A stretch of DNA of 64,000 nt from Paenibacillus foliorum (GTDB lineage Bacteria; Bacillota; Bacilli; Paenibacillales; NBRC-103111), in NCBI RefSeq assembly GCF_013141765.1, contig NZ_WHOD01000066.1, positions 1 through 64,000 of the forward strand, written 5' to 3'. Below, one piece after another: positions 9,922 through 19,083 of the stretch. Position 1 is the first letter of the stretch. Every line of letters begins with the position of its first letter. The notes under the pieces are model-generated. The model worked only from the letters and a program-made list of their open reading frames with translations, was not told the origin of the DNA and did no database searches. Both the position numbers and the translations under genes were made by a program.

Positions 9922-10122
9922 AAGCGGTTCACACCTTTCTATGGTCCTTATATAGGATTCTGAAATCATTTCCATTTTAAGTGGGTAGCCGGCCTGCGGT
10001 GTATTATTTATACGACTAAGTGATAAACGGCTGCGCTAAGAGGACACGTCAGTAAGCTGCTTCAGAAACACGCGTTTGTCTAGGCAGATCCAGGTTTATA
10101 CAAGTTACCTTTTCTCTCTACT

Positions 10123-10152
10123 AAAAAACGCCCTCTATCGCATAGAGGGCGT
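10123..10152 (-). terminator. Terminator of the exopolysaccharide operon
   Basis: A perfect 11-bp stem (10128-10138 with 10142-10152) with a 3-nt loop is followed on the minus strand by six T. It lies 84 bp past the last gene of the minus-strand operon and separates it from the response regulator. Confidence 0.88.
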
Positions 10153-10235
10153 CACAATCTGATTATTAATATGTGTTTGGGAAGCGAAGCGCTTATGCCA
10201 AAGTTTCGAACGCGGTGGTTAGGGAGAGCATTGCT

Positions 10236-11108
10236 TTACCAGGAAGACAACGTCGTCCTCTTCCATGTGTTGGGGGCAACACAAACATACACGTACCCGT
10301 TGTCCCAGGCGATTTCCCCCTCTTGTCCGGGGGCTGAGGACGAGGCTGGCGTCATGGATTTCCTGATGCGGATGCTGTCATCGCTGATGTCCAGCTTGGT
10401 CTTGGCGTCCGTATTTCCAATGCCAATGTTGCCGCTGCTGCGATTGATGCTTAGCGGGTTGTCCAGTGCTTTACCGTCATCCGAATAACGGATAATTTGC
10501 AGATTGGAGCCGGCATTCCCTCCGGATTCCTCGGATGCATCCGCGCGCACGGCCCAGCGGGGAGTCGTGACATTCCCATCAACCGATTTAGCCCAAGTCA
10601 AATCGCGATTAATGCCTTCGGTTCCGGCAATTCGTAAAATGCCATCCATGACATTGAAATTGGAGGAATGCGTGCGAATTTCAGCCATATCCTGATCGAA
10701 CGGAATCTCCAGACGCGTAAACAGCTCATTGGGGTATTTGCCGTCAGGCGACATCGTCGTTTCAAACGACATATGATTATGATCATGCTGTTCAGGGTCA
10801 TTCGCTTTGGCATGAGAAACGATAGCCGTCTTATCATTACCATTTTCATCCAACCATGATATGGCTGGCTTCGCCCGGTCTTTGGTCCACTGAAGCCGGA
10901 TGAGATCCGACAAGTGGCCGTCTGTGGAAATCCACTGCTTATCCGTAGAAAGGTGAATCCTTTCATTGTGGGGGACCTCAATGCCTCCTCCTGGTAAAGA
11001 CGATTCCTGAAAGGTATTGGCTATATCGCTGCCGCCTGCGAGAGCCATCCCTGAAATACCGAGAGCCGCACCAGCCAACAGGGAAACAACCAAACCTGAA
11101 ATTTTCAT
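10236..11108 (-). CDS. Secreted protein with tail-fibre-like C-terminus
   Basis: Exported protein of about 290 residues. The start chosen is the second ATG, nine bases after GGAGG; the first ATG at 11117 abuts the site. Residues 1-25 are a signal peptide (SGLVVSLLAGAALGISGMALA, cut near ALA-GG). The middle is polar and unrecognised. The C-terminal ~80 residues (SGNIGIGNTDAKTKLDI, then GEIAWDNGYVYVCVAPNTWK) match the style of phage tail-fibre and appendage C-terminal modules. It is the last gene of the exopolysaccharide operon, 50 bp after its neighbour, so a role in holding or decorating the polymer at the cell surface is possible. Confidence 0.75.
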   Translation of the reverse strand: MKISGLVVSLLAGAALGISGMALAGGSDIANTFQESSLPGGGIEVPHNERIHLSTDKQWISTDGHLSDLIRLQWTKDRAKPAISWLDENGNDKTAIVSHAKANDPEQHDHNHMSFETTMSPDGKYPNELFTRLEIPFDQDMAEIRTHSSNFNVMDGILRIAGTEGINRDLTWAKSVDGNVTTPRWAVRADASEESGGNAGSNLQIIRYSDDGKALDNPLSINRSSGNIGIGNTDAKTKLDISDDSIRIRKSMTPASSSAPGQEGEIAWDNGYVYVCVAPNTWKRTTLSSW

Positions 11109-11167
11109 TTTGCTCATCCTCCTTCTTTTTCACCAATCCTGCTCCAACTCTGTCCGGCACCCATCTG

Positions 11168-12418
11168 TCAGCGATTATTTTGCAATAACTCGCTCCATCT
11201 CACGTAATCATGGATAGCTATTCCGGAATAGCTCGGGTAAGGGGTGAGGTTTTCCTTGACCAGCTGCAATTGCGACTCCATATGCGCAGGGTCAAGCGTA
11301 TAAAAGGTGGTAAAATCACCTTCCTTGCTGGGTAGCGTATCCACCGCAACGATTGCTTGTTTCTTAAGCGTCACTGCTTCCAAGATGATCGACTTGGCCA
11401 TGGCGATAATTCCGTTACTTCCCAGTGCGGTATTGCGATATGCCATAATGACGACACTGTCCGCCTTCTCCAGCAGCCAAGCACTAAAGGAATAGTTTGT
11501 TCCCGGAACTACGATACTGTCGATCCAGAAGGGAATATCAAAGGCTATCGTCATGCTGCGATCGGCGCTTCTCACTTCCTTTTCAATCAGTCTGATCGTA
11601 TCCATCCAACGTTCGAGCACCCAGCTCTGCTGTGTTTTCCAGATGCCCAGAGTGTACGGTTCAATATCAAAGTGGTAGCCTTGAAATCGCTCCAGGGCAT
11701 CCACCGAAGTGTTATATTGGGTAACCGCCCCAATAAATTGTTGGATATAAATCTGCTTATTTTCATAAATCCAATCCGACGCTCCGGCCAGAGCTTCAAC
11801 CCTGATACCCAAATCATTAGCGCTGCGGATAAACATCCGGTAGGCTTCTTGATTGGTATACGTTTCGTAGCGAAGATATATCGAAGTCAACCTTTGGTTG
11901 ACCGCAAACTGAAGGATGCTGTCGCGGTCGTTCTCAATCATCTTGCTGTCCCAGATCCAAGTAGACCTTTGCACTTTGTCAGACGAAGTCACCAGCACCA
12001 GATTCCTTTCCTGCACCCAATCGACATCGGCTCCGAGGCTTTCGCTAACAGCCCTGAGCGGTACCATGGTTCGGTCATTTTTAATGACTGCCGGCGCGTC
12101 CAGCTTAACTTCCTGGCCGTTGACTGAAGCATATTTTTGACCGATGGTTAATTTCGCAGTGAGGTGCTGATTATGAAGGGTCACCTGTTCCAGCGAACGA
12201 TCCCATTCCACCTCAGCCCCCAATCTTTCGGCGATCTCTCTTGCCGGAACCATCGTACTGCCCGTCTGCTCATCGATGTAAGGCTGCACATTCGCAAAGT
12301 CCATCTTTTCCCCGTTCACCTCCACCTCAAGCTCGGTAATGAAAGAGTACACCGGGATCAACAAGGGTACGATCAAAAAAATCAGGCAAAAGACTAAACA
12401 TGCAATCGTCTTTCTCAT
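11168..12418 (-). CDS. Copper-amine-oxidase-N-domain protein with glycosidase-like barrel
   Basis: Exported protein of about 416 residues. A signal peptide or membrane anchor (RKTIACLVFCLIFLIVPLL) precedes two copies of the stalk domain called copper amine oxidase N-terminal domain (VNGEKMDF..MVPAREIAERLGAEV and VNGQEVKL..MVPLRAVSESLGADV), which occurs widely on Paenibacillus surface proteins. The rest looks like a TIM-barrel glycoside-hydrolase-type domain (GYHFDIEPY, VVIMAYRNTA). Acidic residues in FDIEPY could be catalytic. A TTG at 12451 inside the preceding glmM remnant is an alternative start and would mean translational coupling. Probably trims or modifies the polymer made by this operon. 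Confidence 0.75.
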   Translation of the reverse strand: MRKTIACLVFCLIFLIVPLLIPVYSFITELEVEVNGEKMDFANVQPYIDEQTGSTMVPAREIAERLGAEVEWDRSLEQVTLHNQHLTAKLTIGQKYASVNGQEVKLDAPAVIKNDRTMVPLRAVSESLGADVDWVQERNLVLVTSSDKVQRSTWIWDSKMIENDRDSILQFAVNQRLTSIYLRYETYTNQEAYRMFIRSANDLGIRVEALAGASDWIYENKQIYIQQFIGAVTQYNTSVDALERFQGYHFDIEPYTLGIWKTQQSWVLERWMDTIRLIEKEVRSADRSMTIAFDIPFWIDSIVVPGTNYSFSAWLLEKADSVVIMAYRNTALGSNGIIAMAKSIILEAVTLKKQAIVAVDTLPSKEGDFTTFYTLDPAHMESQLQLVKENLTPYPSYSGIAIHDYVRWSELLQNNR

Positions 12419-12431
12419 ATGTTCAATTAGA

Positions 12432-12703
12432 CTAAACAACGCTATATTCAAGCTCTTCTTTTACCACCTCTACAATGCCCTCATCATACCCAGACAACTC
12501 CCTTTCATCCGGACCCTCCGCCATCACACGCACCCGAGCCTCCGTACCCGAACGCCGCACCAATACACGGCCGCAACCAGCCTTCTCACTCTCAACATGC
12601 CTTATCACCGCATCAATTCGCCGATTGCCATCCAGCTTGTATTTGTTTATCGCCCACACATTAACAACCCTCTGACACCATCCGTACCGAAAATAACTCC
12701 CAT
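12432..12703 (-). pseudogene. glmM: Phosphoglucosamine mutase glmM with large internal deletion
   Basis: An ATG at 12703 with GGGGAGGAG upstream encodes the family N-terminus MGVIFGTDGVRG and then runs out of frame to a stop after 18 codons. Downstream, in another frame, the family C-terminus is intact: GRVLVRRSGTEARVRVMAEG with the phosphate-binding RSGTE loop, to a stop at 12432. The join near GTCAGAGGGTTG implies loss of roughly 350 codons, including the catalytic Ser loop and the metal site. GlmM makes glucosamine-1-phosphate between GlmS and GlmU and is normally essential, so an intact copy must exist elsewhere. This was presumably a dedicated paralogue of the operon. Confidence 0.9.
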
Positions 12704-12727
12704 ATTGGAACTCCTCCCCATGACTTA

Positions 12728-13486
12728 TTATGCAAAAATCCCCATTCGTGCATAAAAGGCCCGATTCGCCTCCTCTAATTGTTCAGGGGTGTTAATCCCC
12801 ATAACCTCCGTCGGATCCTCGAGGACGATCGCTTCAAATCTCAGACCCCCTGAAATGCCCGTCTGACTCATTACCTTCACAATATCAGTCAAGTAGAACT
12901 CATGCTGAGCATTGTTATTGCTAATGGCGGGGAGCGCACGAAACAAACTTTCATTATCAAAACAGAAAATCCCTGTGTTGATCTCGTTAATCCGTTTCTG
13001 CTCCGGTGTCGCGTCCTTCTCTTCAATAATATCGATGACTTCACCGTTCAAGGGATCGCGGATAATTCTTCCGTAGCCGGTCGGATCATGAATCACCGCA
13101 GTCAATACCACTCCGGAGCATGAGTTTGCCCTCTGGGCAGCAAGCAGCCGTTCGATGGTAGATTGCCTGATTAGAGGCGTATCCCCCGTAAGCACCAAGG
13201 TCGATCCACAGCGGTTTCTGAGCAGATGCTCGGTCTGGAGAACGGCATGCGCCGTTCCAAGCTGTTTGGTCTGCTCAACGAATGTAACCCGCGTTCCCAA
13301 ATACGCCTGCACAAGCTCCCCCCTATGTCCGATGACCACCATAATCCGGCTGATGGGCATGCTTTCCAGCTTGTCGACCAAACGTCCGACCATCGGTATG
13401 CCCCCGACGGGATGAAGTACTTTGGGCAGCTCCGACTTCATTCGTGTGCCTTTACCTGCAGCTAACAGAATAGCGAATGCTTCCAT
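12728..13486 (-). CDS. GlmU-type UDP-GlcNAc pyrophosphorylase, uridylyltransferase domain only
   Basis: Nucleotidyltransferase of 252 residues. The signature LAAGKGTRMKSELPKVLHP near the N-terminus, GTAHAV, the metal-binding TGDTPLI and the GYGRIIRD/IIEEKDA motifs all match the N-terminal uridylyltransferase domain of GlmU. That domain converts GlcNAc-1-phosphate and UTP to UDP-GlcNAc. The left-handed-helix acetyltransferase domain of full GlmU (about 460 residues) is absent and the gene ends cleanly, so this is a single-domain form. The C-terminal ~25 residues are helical. The start has GAGGGGG upstream. It lies between glmS and the glmM remnant and would supply UDP-GlcNAc to the operon's synthase. 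Confidence 0.88.
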   Translation of the reverse strand: MEAFAILLAAGKGTRMKSELPKVLHPVGGIPMVGRLVDKLESMPISRIMVVIGHRGELVQAYLGTRVTFVEQTKQLGTAHAVLQTEHLLRNRCGSTLVLTGDTPLIRQSTIERLLAAQRANSCSGVVLTAVIHDPTGYGRIIRDPLNGEVIDIIEEKDATPEQKRINEINTGIFCFDNESLFRALPAISNNNAQHEFYLTDIVKVMSQTGISGGLRFEAIVLEDPTEVMGINTPEQLEEANRAFYARMGIFA

Positions 13487-13507
13487 GTGTATTCCCCCTC
13501 ATATCGT

Positions 13508-15337
13508 TTATTCGACCGTAACGCTTTTGGCCAAATTGCGGGGTTTATCAATATCGTTCCCTAGGGCCAAAGAGGCGTAGTAGGAAATCAACTGCAGCGG
13601 CACGACCGCCAAAATGGGCGCCAGCAGCTGAAGCGATGGAGGGATGAAGCAAATTTCGTCCACCGCATTAAGCAGCTCCACGTTTCCTTCGACCGTTATC
13701 CCCATGACATGGGCCCCGCGAGCCTTGACTTCTTTAATATTGCTGACTGTTTTTTCGTAAAGATCCATATGTGTGGCCAGCGCAATAACCGGCGTACCCT
13801 TCTCGATCAGAGCCAATGTGCCGTGCTTCATCTCTCCGGCCGCATAGGCTTCCGAGTGAATATAGGAAATTTCCTTTAATTTGAGAGAGCCCTCAAGGGC
13901 AACGGGGTAGTCCAGTCCCCTTCCGATAAAAAACAGGCTTTTGGCTTCTTTGATCGATTCGGCAAACAACTTCACCTCATCGGCGTTCTCCAGCACCTTC
14001 TCCACTTGAACGGGAAGTGTCTTTAATCCTTTAACCAGCTCCGAATGAAGCTCTTTACCCAGCGTCTGTCTTTCCTGTGCCAAGTAGATGCTGAACAAAT
14101 AAAAAGCAAGCAGCTGAGCGGTATATGCTTTGGTCGAAGCCACAGCAATTTCCGGGCCAGCCTTCGTCGCAATCACATAGTCCGCATCCCGCGCAATAGA
14201 GCTGGTCGGCACATTGGTGATGGCCAGTATTTTAGCACCATTTCTCCTGCTTTCGTGCAGGGCGGCAAGCGTATCCGCCGTTTCACCGGATTGGCTGACG
14301 ACAATCACCAGCGTTCTATCCGTTATGATAGGGTCGCGATACCTGAACTCCGATGCAATATCGGACTGAACCGGGATTCGCGTTAATTTCTCAATAATCG
14401 TGCTGCCGACGAGTCCGGCATGATAGGCGGTGCCGCAGGCAACGATGAAGATTTTGTCCACGTCTTTGAAGGCACCCGCTGCGTGCGCCAATTCCGGAAA
14501 GCTCACTTCATCCCGGTCATTGATGCGTCCCAGCATCGTATTTCTGAGCGTTAACGGCTGTTCATGAATTTCCTTCAGCATGAAATGTTCGAACTGGCCC
14601 TTCTCCACCTGGTCGACGCTCCAATCGATTTGCAGCAGCTTACGGTCCGCCGCCTCCCCTGTTTCGGCCTTCATGATGGAGATGTGGTCCTGAGTAATGA
14701 CCGCCAGATCTCCATCCTCCAAAATATACACCTTGCGGGTATGCTCAATTACGGCTGAAATGTCCGAAGCAATGAAGTTTTCCCCTTGACCTGCACCAAT
14801 GACGAGCGGACTGGACTGTCTGACCGCGACAAGCTTATCCGGCTCATGCTCCGTCATGACGCCGAGTGAAAAGGCCCCATGCAGCTTCTGGATCACCATT
14901 CGCATGGCGGCAACGATATCGCCTTGGTATTGTTCGGCGAGCAAATGTGCGATCACCTCGGTATCGGTCTCCGAAGTAAACATGACTCCTTTTTGCTCAA
15001 GCTCTTTTTTCAGCTCCATATAGTTTTCTACGATGCCGTTATGCACAACGGTAAATTTGCCCGACATATCCGCATGAGGATGTGAGTTCGCATCCGACGG
15101 CTTGCCATGCGTTGCCCAACGCGTATGGCCGATGCCGGCCGATCCCTTCAACGGGTGCTTGTCCATCTGACCCGATAAGTTCGCCAGACGTCCTTCCACC
15201 TTGCTTATCTTGATCTGATCCCGCTCCAGCACCGCTATCCCAGCGGAATCGTACCCTCTATACTCCAGCTTGCTTAATCCATTCAGCAGAATCGGCTGCA
15301 CATCTCGTTTTCCAATATAGCCTACAATGCCACACAT
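13508..15337 (-). CDS. glmS: Glutamine-fructose-6-phosphate aminotransferase
   Basis: Complete 609-residue GlmS, which makes glucosamine-6-phosphate from fructose-6-phosphate and glutamine, the first step to UDP-GlcNAc. The catalytic N-terminal Cys2 is in MCGIVGYIG. The glutaminase domain (HTRWATHG, NGIVENY) is followed by two SIS isomerase domains (SQSGETADT, STKAYTAQ) and ends in KPRNLAKSVTVE as is typical. Ribosome binding site GAGGAG. Only 31 bp separate it from the upstream dehydrogenase gene, so there is no room for the glmS ribozyme that controls housekeeping glmS in many Firmicutes. That fits an operon paralogue. Confidence 0.97.
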   Translation of the reverse strand: MCGIVGYIGKRDVQPILLNGLSKLEYRGYDSAGIAVLERDQIKISKVEGRLANLSGQMDKHPLKGSAGIGHTRWATHGKPSDANSHPHADMSGKFTVVHNGIVENYMELKKELEQKGVMFTSETDTEVIAHLLAEQYQGDIVAAMRMVIQKLHGAFSLGVMTEHEPDKLVAVRQSSPLVIGAGQGENFIASDISAVIEHTRKVYILEDGDLAVITQDHISIMKAETGEAADRKLLQIDWSVDQVEKGQFEHFMLKEIHEQPLTLRNTMLGRINDRDEVSFPELAHAAGAFKDVDKIFIVACGTAYHAGLVGSTIIEKLTRIPVQSDIASEFRYRDPIITDRTLVIVVSQSGETADTLAALHESRRNGAKILAITNVPTSSIARDADYVIATKAGPEIAVASTKAYTAQLLAFYLFSIYLAQERQTLGKELHSELVKGLKTLPVQVEKVLENADEVKLFAESIKEAKSLFFIGRGLDYPVALEGSLKLKEISYIHSEAYAAGEMKHGTLALIEKGTPVIALATHMDLYEKTVSNIKEVKARGAHVMGITVEGNVELLNAVDEICFIPPSLQLLAPILAVVPLQLISYYASLALGNDIDKPRNLAKSVTVE

Positions 15338-15368
15338 CGTTGTTTCTCCTCTCTATGCTGTGATGAGC

Positions 15369-16724
15369 TTAAACCCCTACCGCGATTTTCACTTCTTGTT
15401 TCCGGATGCCGGTACCCAGTTTATAAATATTGTTGGCCTGAATCTCTGCAAACGCATTGCGCGTATCGATGATCGGCACTCCCAAGTCGGCCAGCTCTCG
15501 ATTATTGAAGCAACGGTGATTCGTGATCAGCACCATGCAGTCATACTTAGCTAATGCAGACAGGTCATAGTCCACAGAATGAACCGTATGGCCTTGCTTG
15601 TCCCGGAACGAACCAGCATGCGGGTCGTAATAATCCACATCAGCTCCGCTCTCCCGCAGAAGTTCGTACAGTTCAAGCCCCGGCGATTCACGGAGATCGT
15701 CTACATCCGGCTTATACGCCATTCCCAGAATGAGAATCTTCGAATTGCGGATGGACTTCGCATACATATTGAGCACCTGCGAAGCTTTATAGCGGACATA
15801 CTCCGGCATATTATCGTTAATGGACTGAGCCAGCTCGATAAACTTGCTGTAGAAACGAAATTCCTTCGCCTTCCACGACAAATACATCGGGTCCAGAGGA
15901 ATGCAATGACCGCCGATGCCTGGTCCCGGGTGGAAAGGCATAAACCCGAACGGCTTCGTCGATGCTGCTTTAATGACCTCCCAGACGTCGATGTCCATTT
16001 TGTCGCACATCATGGCCATTTCATTAATAAACGCAATGTTAATGCTGCGAAAAGTATTTTCCAGAAGCTTGGACATCTCCGCCACCTTCGGAGAGGATAC
16101 GGGAACGACATTTTCCACCACATGACTGTATAAGGTAACCCCCAGGTCCATGCACGCTTCGGTCGTGCCTCCGATCACCTTCGGCGTATTATAGGTGTTA
16201 AAGCTCGGATTGCCCGGATCAACACGCTCGGGTGAGAAGCAGAGGAAGAAGTCCCTGCCCACCTTCAGCCCTTGTGCTTCCAGCTCGAACTGAATCAATT
16301 CCTCTGTGGTCCCCGGATAGGTCGTGCTCTCAAGAACGATCAAAGCCCCTCGCTTTAGATTTTTCTTTATTTCCAGAACGACACTCTTAATATAGGAGGT
16401 ATCCGGGTCCTGATTATCGTTGAGCGGAGTCGGAACGCAGATGCTGATAGCATCCAGCTTTTGAACCGTATGGTAGTCGTCGGTTGGAATAAATCGGCCG
16501 GATTCCATCGCTTTCTGTATCCCCTCACTCGGGACATCCTGAATATATGACTCGCCGTTGCGAAGCGACTCCACCTTACGGAAATCCAGATCAATGCCAT
16601 ATACCGTAAACCCGCCTTTTACCATCTCCATACATAGGGGCAGTCCCACATAGCCAAGACCGATCACCCCTATTTCGGCGGTTTTTTTCAGGAATTTATA
16701 TTTTAAATTGCTGTATGCGCTCAT
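15369..16724 (-). CDS. UDP-N-acetylglucosamine/UDP-glucose-type 6-dehydrogenase
   Basis: NAD-dependent nucleotide-sugar dehydrogenase of 451 residues, oxidising the C6 hydroxyl of a UDP-hexose to a uronic acid. A Rossmann motif (GVIGLGYVGLPL) opens the protein; the substrate-domain catalytic Cys lies in PGPGIGGHCIPLDP; the C-terminal UDP-binding domain contains LGMAYKPDVDDLRESP. The HCIPLDP form and overall layout suit the WbpA/WecC branch acting on UDP-GlcNAc or UDP-ManNAc more than the HasB branch acting on UDP-glucose. Substrate choice is inference. Start ATG has AAAGGTGG upstream. It sits with glmS and the GlmU-type gene, so the exported polymer probably contains a (N-acetyl)uronic acid. 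Confidence 0.92.
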   Translation of the reverse strand: MSAYSNLKYKFLKKTAEIGVIGLGYVGLPLCMEMVKGGFTVYGIDLDFRKVESLRNGESYIQDVPSEGIQKAMESGRFIPTDDYHTVQKLDAISICVPTPLNDNQDPDTSYIKSVVLEIKKNLKRGALIVLESTTYPGTTEELIQFELEAQGLKVGRDFFLCFSPERVDPGNPSFNTYNTPKVIGGTTEACMDLGVTLYSHVVENVVPVSSPKVAEMSKLLENTFRSINIAFINEMAMMCDKMDIDVWEVIKAASTKPFGFMPFHPGPGIGGHCIPLDPMYLSWKAKEFRFYSKFIELAQSINDNMPEYVRYKASQVLNMYAKSIRNSKILILGMAYKPDVDDLRESPGLELYELLRESGADVDYYDPHAGSFRDKQGHTVHSVDYDLSALAKYDCMVLITNHRCFNNRELADLGVPIIDTRNAFAEIQANNIYKLGTGIRKQEVKIAVGV

Positions 16725-16756
16725 CGTACTTCCACCTTTCCATTTTTATTTCCAGC

Positions 16757-17575
16757 TTAGTAGCCCAACCGAGAACCCAATTTTTTGATTCTCCATTCCA
16801 ACTCCGAAATGGAGAAAGGCTTCGTCACATAATCGGATGCACCCAGTTCAAAGGCACGGTCCATACTTTTCGGCAGCTGCTTATCCGTGAGAACGATCAC
16901 TTTTCCTTCACTGGAATAGTTTCTCTTGATTTTATCGATCAATTGATAGCCATCCAGAATGGGCAGGTTCAATTCGGTGATCACCAAATTTGGCATGGTT
17001 TTCTCGAATTTCTCGAGCGCTTCACTTCCGTCTTTAGCCTCTTCCACCTTGTAACCGTTCATCTCAAGCCGAAGTTTGACAAATTCCCTGCTCACTTCGT
17101 CCGGGTCAGCGATTAGAATAGAAGAAATCCCTTGCTGAATACCTTGATTCATAAACAAATGAATATCTCTGTTCTCTCCTTTCGCATGAAGTGTCGTGTG
17201 AAGCAGCTGTGACAGTGACTGTTCTGTCAGTTCTCCGCTCTCCGGGAAGCTGGCGACAACCATTTGACCCTGGAGCAAGCCCTGCCGTTCCACAAATTCT
17301 TTGAGAACGAGCGACACATAATGGGTGTCGATCAGCTTTTGCTCGGCTAGAACCACCCCGAGAAGGCCAGTTGGATCCAAGTAGAAGCATTGAAGGGGCA
17401 CCTCCAGCTCAAAGCCGCTCACAAAGGTTTGGAATTGTTCCAATACCTTCTGGTTGACCGCTGTGCATGGAGCCAAAATAATCCCGCATGAGGTACCTTC
17501 TTCATATGAGGCCTGGACTCGCCGGGCCAACTCAAATTTTGCTTCTTGAATCGGATCGTGAACTAATACCGCCAT
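16757..17575 (-). CDS. Degenerate GGDEF-like + atypical receiver protein
   Basis: Protein of about 272 residues. The C-terminal half is a CheY-like receiver (SSILIADPDEV, Lys in YVTKPFSISELEW), but where the phospho-acceptor Asp should stand the sequence is LVITELNLP, so Glu replaces Asp. The N-terminal half (about 1-140) resembles a GGDEF fold that has lost its signature: DPTGLLG stands in the place of GGDEF, followed by VVASFPESGE. It may act as a constitutive or ligand-binding adaptor for the neighbouring glycosyltransferase. ATG at 17575 is preferred with AGGAG eight bases upstream; a GTG at 17584 abuts the site. Confidence 0.8.
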   Translation of the reverse strand: MAVLVHDPIQEAKFELARRVQASYEEGTSCGIILAPCTAVNQKVLEQFQTFVSGFELEVPLQCFYLDPTGLLGVVLAEQKLIDTHYVSLVLKEFVERQGLLQGQMVVASFPESGELTEQSLSQLLHTTLHAKGENRDIHLFMNQGIQQGISSILIADPDEVSREFVKLRLEMNGYKVEEAKDGSEALEKFEKTMPNLVITELNLPILDGYQLIDKIKRNYSSEGKVIVLTDKQLPKSMDRAFELGASDYVTKPFSISELEWRIKKLGSRLGY

Positions 17576-17619
17576 CTTCTCCACTCCTCTTGTCTTTGAT
17601 TAGGATCGAGTCTACAAAG

Positions 17620-19068
17620 CTATTTATTAAAATTAGTACGGACCATCGTTCCCCATGAGTTGTTGTTGCGCAGGAATTGGACATGTCCGTTTAACCTCCA
17701 CCACACGCCAATCTGCCGATAGCCTACAAACATCAAGAAGGAATACAGGAGCATTTTGTTTAAATCGCTGAGCTTCGGATAACGACCGAAGGCGGTCTCT
17801 TCAATGAACAAGGCCCCCAGACTTAAGGAAAAGCAGGAAAATAAATTCACTAAAGAAAAGATGACGATGGTGCTCCAATCCGTCATGTTCAGCATCCAGT
17901 ACCCCAATATAGCCAGCATGCCGCTGAGACGGAAATACGGATTCAGCGTTTCGAACACGATGTTATACGGAAGCGTGAGTAGCCCAAAAATTTTGTATTT
18001 CGGGCGAAATACCATATGGATGCCTTCCTCAATCATATTTTTCAGATTTCCCCGCCCCCAGCGCTTACGCTGGCTGCTCAAAATCCGATACGAATCAGGG
18101 GCTTGCGTCCAGCAAACGGCATCCGGGCAAAAGGCTACCCGGTAAGGGATCTTGTTTTCCAGGCAGTAACGGTGAAGCTTGATGACAATGTTCATGTCCT
18201 CGCCGGGATAGCCACCCCGATATCCCCCGACCGCAATCACCTTATCCTTTTGAAACACCCCGAATGCTCCTGATATGATAATGAGACCATTGACTGCACT
18301 CCAGCCTATCCTCCCACCGAGAAACGCTTTCGTATATTCGACGTTTTGCAGCGCCGGCAACAGCTTACGGGGAAATTGGACATCCTTGACGATACCGTCT
18401 TCTACTGTGCAGCTGTTGACGATGCGGACGTTGCCGCCGACGGCGATCGTTTCTTCGGGGTTCTCCATGTAGACCCGGGCAATCCTCGTTAATGCGTCCT
18501 TTTCCAGCAAAGAGTCTGCATCAATGGTTGAGATGAGCCGGTAATGGGAAAGATTAATGCCTGCATTCAGAGAGTCGGCCTTCCCCCCATTCTCCTTATC
18601 CACCAAGTAGAGATTGGGATACTCGGGATTATGGTACACCCCTCTGATTTTCCCTGTCCGAATGGTGCTTGAAGGCACAGGATGGATGAGCTCCAGCTTA
18701 AATTCGTTGATCATGCGCTGCAGGGTAAGATCCTGCGAACCGTCATTGACGACGATCACTTCATACTCCGCATAATTGAGAGCCAGCAAGGACCTTACAT
18801 TTTCGATAATGGTTAACTCTTCATTAAAGGCGGGGACCAATAAGGAGACCGGCGGAAGATGACTGGAGCTGGATAACTTATTCATCCGGTTATACTGGAT
18901 TCCCCGCTTGATTGAAAAAATATGGCGGATCGAAAATCCGAATATGAAATAATAAAGCAGCGTTACGAGAATCACATAAAACAGAGCAGTGTAGCTGTAA
19001 AATAACAAGAATTGTCTTAATCCGCTCAAGAATGAATCCACAAGCACCTGATAATCGAAAATCCACAT
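17620..19068 (-). CDS. Membrane glycosyltransferase family 2 polymer synthase
   Basis: Processive inverting glycosyltransferase of the HasA/PgaC/cellulose synthase type, 482 residues, which polymerises and probably extrudes a polysaccharide. One long N-terminal hydrophobic stretch (about 20-48) and several C-terminal segments (about 360-460) flank the cytoplasmic catalytic domain. All active-site motifs are present: LLVPAFNEE (near 80), VVNDGS (107-112), TIDADS (181-186), GED (289-291) and QRKRWGRG (333-340). The donor is probably UDP-GlcNAc and/or the uronate made by the downstream genes. Start preceded by AGGAGGG. Sits between the HEAT-repeat gene and the atypical receiver. Confidence 0.93.
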   Translation of the reverse strand: MWIFDYQVLVDSFLSGLRQFLLFYSYTALFYVILVTLLYYFIFGFSIRHIFSIKRGIQYNRMNKLSSSSHLPPVSLLVPAFNEELTIIENVRSLLALNYAEYEVIVVNDGSQDLTLQRMINEFKLELIHPVPSSTIRTGKIRGVYHNPEYPNLYLVDKENGGKADSLNAGINLSHYRLISTIDADSLLEKDALTRIARVYMENPEETIAVGGNVRIVNSCTVEDGIVKDVQFPRKLLPALQNVEYTKAFLGGRIGWSAVNGLIIISGAFGVFQKDKVIAVGGYRGGYPGEDMNIVIKLHRYCLENKIPYRVAFCPDAVCWTQAPDSYRILSSQRKRWGRGNLKNMIEEGIHMVFRPKYKIFGLLTLPYNIVFETLNPYFRLSGMLAILGYWMLNMTDWSTIVIFSLVNLFSCFSLSLGALFIEETAFGRYPKLSDLNKMLLYSFLMFVGYRQIGVWWRLNGHVQFLRNNNSWGTMVRTNFNK

Positions 19069-19083
19069 GTATGCGCAACCCTC

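Noticed and set aside
11357..12127. Long plus-strand frame of 256 codons inside the exopolysaccharide operon
   Set aside because: Antisense to the well-supported copper-amine-oxidase-domain gene, no ribosome binding site and unlikely composition. The same applies to other plus-strand frames opposite the LRR, GGDEF/EAL, glm and UxaA-family genes.
15338..15368. glmS ribozyme expected upstream of glmS
   Set aside because: Only 31 bp separate glmS from the dehydrogenase stop, too short for the ribozyme, and no conserved core is seen.
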